DNA from: Pseudocercospora fijiensis CIRAD86
Lineage: Eukaryota > Ascomycota > Dothideomycetes > Mycosphaerellales > Mycosphaerellaceae
DNA: 64,000 bases
Assembly (NCBI RefSeq): GCF_000340215.1
Contig: NW_006921542.1
Location: 1,640,267 to 1,704,266 of the forward strand
Direction of reading: 5' to 3'
A program made the translations under genes and the position numbers. Of the stretch, positions 59,470 through 64,000 are shown piece after piece. Numbering within the stretch: position 1 is the first letter of the stretch; each line of letters starts with the position of its first letter. The notes below the pieces were generated by a model. It made no database searches. It was not told the DNA's origin and saw nothing but the letters and a program-made list of their open reading frames with translations.

Positions 59470-61350
59470 CTTGTTCTTTACACTAGTCTAATACTTATCT
59501 AACAACTTAGTTATATCTTTAAAAGAGTCTTTAGCTTCCTACGAGTCCTATTCAGGTAAATAGCCTTGCTATCTTAGCAGGTACTCCTTCTTACCTTGTC
59601 TAGTATAATGCTATAGGATACGTTCTATAGACCACAGCTCTTTACTATTAGCTAAGACTTCTTCTAACTTAGTAGGCGCTTTATCGCCTTCGCGCTAGTA
59701 GTATAGTTTAAGGAGGGAGATACAGAAGGTATTACAGATAGTGTAATAGGGTAGAAGCTATAACTAGTAGGCCTAGCTATTACCCTTCGGTTCTCGGATG
59801 CGAAATAGGCCAATGTATCTTAGTGCAAGTTTAGGCCTTGTTTTACTATTAGGCGATAGGTGTTTGCGGATACGGAGGTTCCTAGTACTAAGCATAACTA
59901 TATCGCCTTGTTTAAAGGTTATTAGTGTGTAACGCTTATCGTAGTAGGCCTTTTAGTATTCTTAAGCCTTTGTTAACTTCTTAGCTATCTTAGTATAGAT
60001 TTCTCGCATCTTCTAGACACGTTCTATTGCCGCTAGTGTCTCTAGTACTTAACGCGCTTCCCTTTCCTTACGCTCGGCCTCGAGCGAGGTAAATGGATCT
60101 TATAGCAACGCGGCGTTTTAACCTATTATAGCTATATATAGTAAAACCTTAGTTAATAAGTATACACTATTGTTATATACGAATTCTATAGGCTATAGGA
60201 GATTAACCTAATCCTTAGGATTCTCGTTAATATAGCTACGTAGGTACTACTATAGGGTAGCATTCTACCTCTCTATTTAACCGTTAGTCTATAGATAGAA
60301 GGCTATTAATAGCCGATACTTTAGTCTTAGCTATAGGTATATTTCGCTCTAATAGTGCGATGTGAATGTTGTACCCCTATCGGAGACTATCCTCTTAGGG
60401 GTTCCCTAATAGGTATAGAAGATGTTAGTCTATAGCGCCTCTACTATATTAATAGCAGTCTAATCCTTACGCGCCGGGATATATCGAGCGCCTTTAGTAA
60501 ATCGATCTACTACAATAAGGATAGCATTATATACGTCCTTGCTGCCCCTACGCCTAGTAGGTAGAAGGCCTATAATAAAGTCTATTGTTAGCTTAGCAAA
60601 TAGCTTCTTTAGAACAGGGAGCGAGGACAACTCGCCGAACGGCAAGTGCTTCGGTGCTTTAACTCGCTAGTATACTATATAGGTCTATATATACTCCTTT
60701 ATATACCGCTTACTATTTGGCTAGTAGTATATGCGCAATAGTAACTCGTGCGACCTCTCTATACTATAGTAACTAGCGAGCTTACTATTATAGTGCCTCT
60801 TTAAAAGCTCTTGTCTAATCGATTGTTTAGCGGGGATATAGTATCTGCCCTTAAACTTTAAGTAACCTTTGTCGTCGATCGACTAATTATTATTACTCTT
60901 GCTAGATCGAGTCGCCCGCCTACTTACAAGCTTATTAATGCGCTTAATAGCAAAGGCGTCCCTCTACTAAGTATGTAATAGCTTATCTATAAACGATTAA
61001 CTATCCCTATTTGTAAGGTTATTTAATAGTACCCGTACTATCGAACGAGGTACGTATTATATATATCTAATAGTACTAGTAGCCGGAACTATTATAACCT
61101 CTTCTATAGTGCTATCGCTATATAGGCTATTACTATAGATAGCAATGTCTTTAATCGAGTTATTATAGCTCGAGCGATCTACGTCCTTTCTAACGCGTAC
61201 TAGAAGAACGACAACTCCGCTATAGTATTTGTTGCCGCTACGGGGTCCGGAAGTCCGCTTATCCTACGCTTACTTATTAACAATACAGGCTATAGCAATC
61301 TTATACTATAGGGTTAGAAACAAAGAATTAATGTGTTAGGTCTCGCTATC
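59470..61350 (-). pseudogene. Ty3/Gypsy chromovirus integrase with C-terminal chromodomain
   Basis: Minus-strand translation shows a decayed HHCC zinc module (about 60,690-60,850), then IDFIIGLLPTRRRG with NAILIVVDRFTKGARYI (first Asp region, open frame 60,460-60,645), and RIVSDRGTTFTSHY (second Asp, about 60,380). 'FYL.TNG.IER.NATL' follows (Glu helix; His and Asp mutated). Near 59,500-59,640 lies ELWSIERIL.HYTRQGKKEY with LLDK further on, a clear chromodomain of the type that directs chromoviruses to methylated H3. RIP is lighter than in the Gypsy copies at 0-9 kb. Confidence 0.9.
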
Positions 61351-62700
61351 GTAATTAGGTCGCCTCGATAGGCTATTAGTAGGGTTACTTACGCCTAGCC
61401 GATATAATATATTAAAATTAAACCCGGCGAGGTAGACGGCCTATCTAGCCTATCGACCTATAACCCTAGTAACCTTAGTAATGCTACGGAGGTTATTATA
61501 GTCTGTATAGACCTAAATTGTATACTAAGCACTATCGAGATAGTAGCGCTAATGCTTAAAGGCTTCTACGATTGCTAAGAGCTCTTACTCGTAGGTCTTA
61601 TATCGACGTTCTATATCGATTATCTTTCGTAAAAAGAAGGCAATCGGGTGCTAGTAATAGTTATTATCTGATTGCTGTAATATAATAGCCGATATAGCGA
61701 ACTGTAAAGCGTTAGTCTCAATTCGGATCTACTTACTTAGTACGAAATAGTATAATAGGGGCACTTTAGTAAAGCGTTGCTTTAGACCGTTAAAAGCGGC
61801 TTGTATTTTGTTAGTCTATTTGAACTCTCTAGACGGGTTAGCCTTAGTTTTAGTAAGCTCAGTTAGGGGTATTATATGCCGTAAATAGCCCTTAATAAAG
61901 CGGCGGTAGAAATTAGCGAAGCCGAGGAACGATTAAAGTTCCTTAATAGACGTAGGAATAGGCTATTTAGTAATAGTTTTAATCCGATTAGGATTAGCCT
62001 TAATACCCTTAGTTAATACGAGGAAGCTAAGGAATAATACCTCTTTAGTAGCAAAGGTGCATTTAGAAGGTTTGCAATATAGGCTATAGGCTCGTAGGCG
62101 GTCGAGGACCTTACGTACTACGGCCTAGTATTCTACAATATTAGGTAAATGTGTATAAACTAGGATGTTATCTAGGTAAACTATACAGAGATAGTCTAAT
62201 AGGCCTAAAAGGGCTCGATTGATATAGGACTAGAATGTTGTAGGGGTATTAGCTAGCCCGAATAGTATAACTAAGTACTCGAAATAGCTATAGCGAGTGC
62301 GGAAGGCTATCTTCTATTTATCGCCCTTACGAATACAGATACGGTAATAGGCGTCCTTAATGTCTAATATAGTATAGTAGTAGGCACTAGAAAGGCGATC
62401 GAGGGTCTTATTAATAAGCGGAAGTAGACAGCGGTCTTTAATAGTAACAGTATTAAGTCTATAGTAATTAACGTATAACCGTAGGCTACTATCCTTCTTT
62501 AGAACAAACAGGATTAGTATACTAGCAGGGCTGTTACTATACCGAATGCGACTATTAGCTAGGTTTTCCTCTAGGTACTTACGTAGTATAGCAAGCTCTC
62601 GCTTACTAAGGTTGTAGAGGGGGCTAAAAGGAACCTCCTTGCCCTCTATAATATTAATCTTATAATCCGTCTCTTTAAATATAGGCAATGTCGATACTAA
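61350..62700 (-). pseudogene. Ty3/Gypsy reverse transcriptase and RNase H
   Basis: An open minus-strand stretch (62,314-62,688) carries ILFVLKKDSSLRLYVNYYRL and LDRLSSAYYYTILDIKDAYY, the first RT motifs with the catalytic Asp in LDIKDAY. The second catalytic motif is IVYLDNILVY (62,167-62,178 for YLDN), a YxDD box with its last Asp changed to Asn. RNase H follows: RIETNALQFAISAII (about 61,690-61,735), RRYKTYEQELLAIVEAFKH and VYTDYNNLRSI. Copies RNA into cDNA in active relatives. The YLDN box and several stops mean this copy is dead. Confidence 0.92.
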
Positions 62701-63300
62701 GTAATGTTTAAATACATTAATATAGGTCTCTTAAATAGGTTCTAGTATACGCCTAAGTTGTTTAGGATCTATACTATTAGGGGGCACTAGTTTATCGTTA
62801 TTACTACCGAGTAGGTCGGTAGTCGGATTAGCTAAGGCAGGTATTAGGTTGCTAATAAACAGGACCCTAATATTATTAGGACACTCGCTAATATTAATGT
62901 GTTTAATATCCTCTTTCCTAGCGATTCTAAATCGCTACTTCTAGAGGCCTAGGTCTATAGCTATAGCGTAGTACTTAAGAACAGGGTTGCTAATAACAAT
63001 AGTAGCTCCCCTATATAGGTTGTCTATATCTACTACGTAGGCAGTGAAGTCTAGTAGGCGTTTATTTCCGAGGTCGTCCTTTAGAGCTATAGGAATATAG
63101 TAGGCCCTATAGGTTAAGTGCCGAGCGTTATTAAACTAAGCAAGGGTTAGTAGGTTAGTCTTCGGCAGTTGTCGAAGGTCTAATTACTTAGCTAGGCGAT
63201 AGCTAATAAGGGCACTAACTGAATTTCCTAGATCTAGTATAACCTTAGTTTAATAGGTAGTGCCCTTCGTGTCCTATATAAGGTAGGAGCGTATTATAGC
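62700..63300 (-). pseudogene. Ty3/Gypsy retropepsin region
   Basis: Minus-strand VILDLGNSVSALISYRLAK (about 63,190-63,245) corresponds to the retropepsin active site, with D-S/T-G changed to D-L-G. Downstream, 'TAYVVDIDNLYRGATIVISN' and 'NIRVLFISNLIPALA' match the flap and final strand, leading into RT. Processing protease of the polyprotein; inactive here. Confidence 0.75.
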
Positions 63301-63379
63301 TAGTATAATGTCGATAGTCTTACGCCGTACGAGGCTAACAGTTAGTGCGGCGCTTACTCTTTTTTCGAAGGTTAGCCTA

Positions 63380-64000
63380 TAGGGGTAGCGTTAGCCGCTA
63401 AGAGGTGCTTTCGGTGTTTAGCGGAAGTACGGTTAATTCGGGCCTAGTCCTTAGGTTTGTCGCATTAGCCTAGTAGATAGCTAGTGCTGTTACAATTAAA
63501 GCACTTCAACCCGGTTAGTAGACTGCCGTAGCTGTTATTGCTATTGTTAGCCGAGCGGTTAGTATTATAGGGATACGAGCCCCTTCCGCGGCCCCTATTA
63601 CAGCCTCCTCTATATAGCCGCCGGCTACGGCCTCTTCTACGATCGTTACTGTTCCTATTATTAGCATTATTGTCCTAATAGGAACCTTAGTTTCCTCCGC
63701 GGCTACTACGGTTGCTACGGTTAGTACTAGCTAGTCGGATCCTTAATTCTAGTCGTTACTAAAGCTAGATAGCTCGTTTAGCTGTTTCTACCTTAACTAT
63801 AAATTGAATACGTATTAGGTTAGCCTATTCGAATACACGACGGCAGTCCAATTCGAGAATAAGCTCCTACCTAAGCTTAGGGCGTATTTCCGAGATCTAT
63901 ATAGAATTAGTCTTAGGCGGAAGGTCGTCTTTAAGGGTTTTTAAATAGGCTTTAAATAAGCGAGCCGATTAATTAGTCTTCTATTTAGCTCGAAGATATA
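63380..64000 (-). pseudogene. Ty3/Gypsy gag end: Arg/Gly-rich region and zinc knuckle
   Basis: Minus-strand translation gives an Arg/Gly/Asn-rich stretch (about 63,520-63,660) and then CFNCNSTSYLLG.CDK (about 63,455-63,505), a CCHC zinc knuckle whose His has become Tyr. This binds the element's RNA in active relatives. The capsid part continues beyond the right edge of the window. Confidence 0.8.

Overview
The window looks like a transposon graveyard in a filamentous ascomycete (Pezizomycotina) genome with repeat-induced point mutation (RIP). Almost everywhere CpA/TpG is scarce and TpA abundant. Decayed reading frames are interrupted almost only by TAA and TAG, at places where relatives have Gln or Trp, and His, Cys and Asp motif residues are often Tyr or Asn. 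No ordinary host gene was recognised. The elements present (chromodomain Ty3/Gypsy, Copia, Fot1/Pogo, PIF-Harbinger, hAT, a telomere-linked-type RecQ helicase) are those of fungal heterochromatin or subtelomeres.

Layout. 1-0.9 kb: end of a Gypsy integrase. 2.1-4.9 kb: unrecognised decayed coding sequence, then a putative LTR and hexanucleotide satellites (5.5-5.95 kb). 6.5-9 kb: a fragment and a MITE of the hAT family described below, the MITE sitting in a Gypsy integrase/chromodomain gene. 9-17.6 kb: mostly unassignable RIP-decayed sequence with two unknown minus-strand frames. 17.6-22.7 kb: Copia gag/protease joined to a truncated Harbinger and LTR-like DNA, ending at a 100-N gap. 22.8-31.3 kb: an inverted LTR-like block, an unknown repeat family, a Copia fragment and a Fot1/Pogo transposase. 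31.3-37.5 kb: second Harbinger copy with the same LTR-like block and gag. 37.6-40.2 kb: second copy of the unknown repeat family, carrying a 994-bp insertion with GGATCG-rich ends. 50.3-55.1 kb: RecQ helicase. 59.4-64 kb: minus-strand Gypsy chromovirus.

The remarkable object is 40,403-50,292: a 9.9-kb hAT transposon with 20-bp terminal inverted repeats (one mismatch) and a perfect 8-bp target duplication (TTTCTAAC). Besides a very long, intron-containing hAT transposase it carries two genes with a histone H3 core domain, one apparently continuing into an unknown C-terminal domain, and an unknown 179-codon gene on the opposite strand. Short GCCGGC-centred palindromic repeats sit in five of its seven recognisable introns and between its genes. 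I know of no described hAT element that carries histone genes. Its RIP load is lighter than that of the flanks, so it may be a younger insertion.

Domain identities come from reading translations by eye. Boundaries of decayed elements are approximate unless a target duplication is cited.
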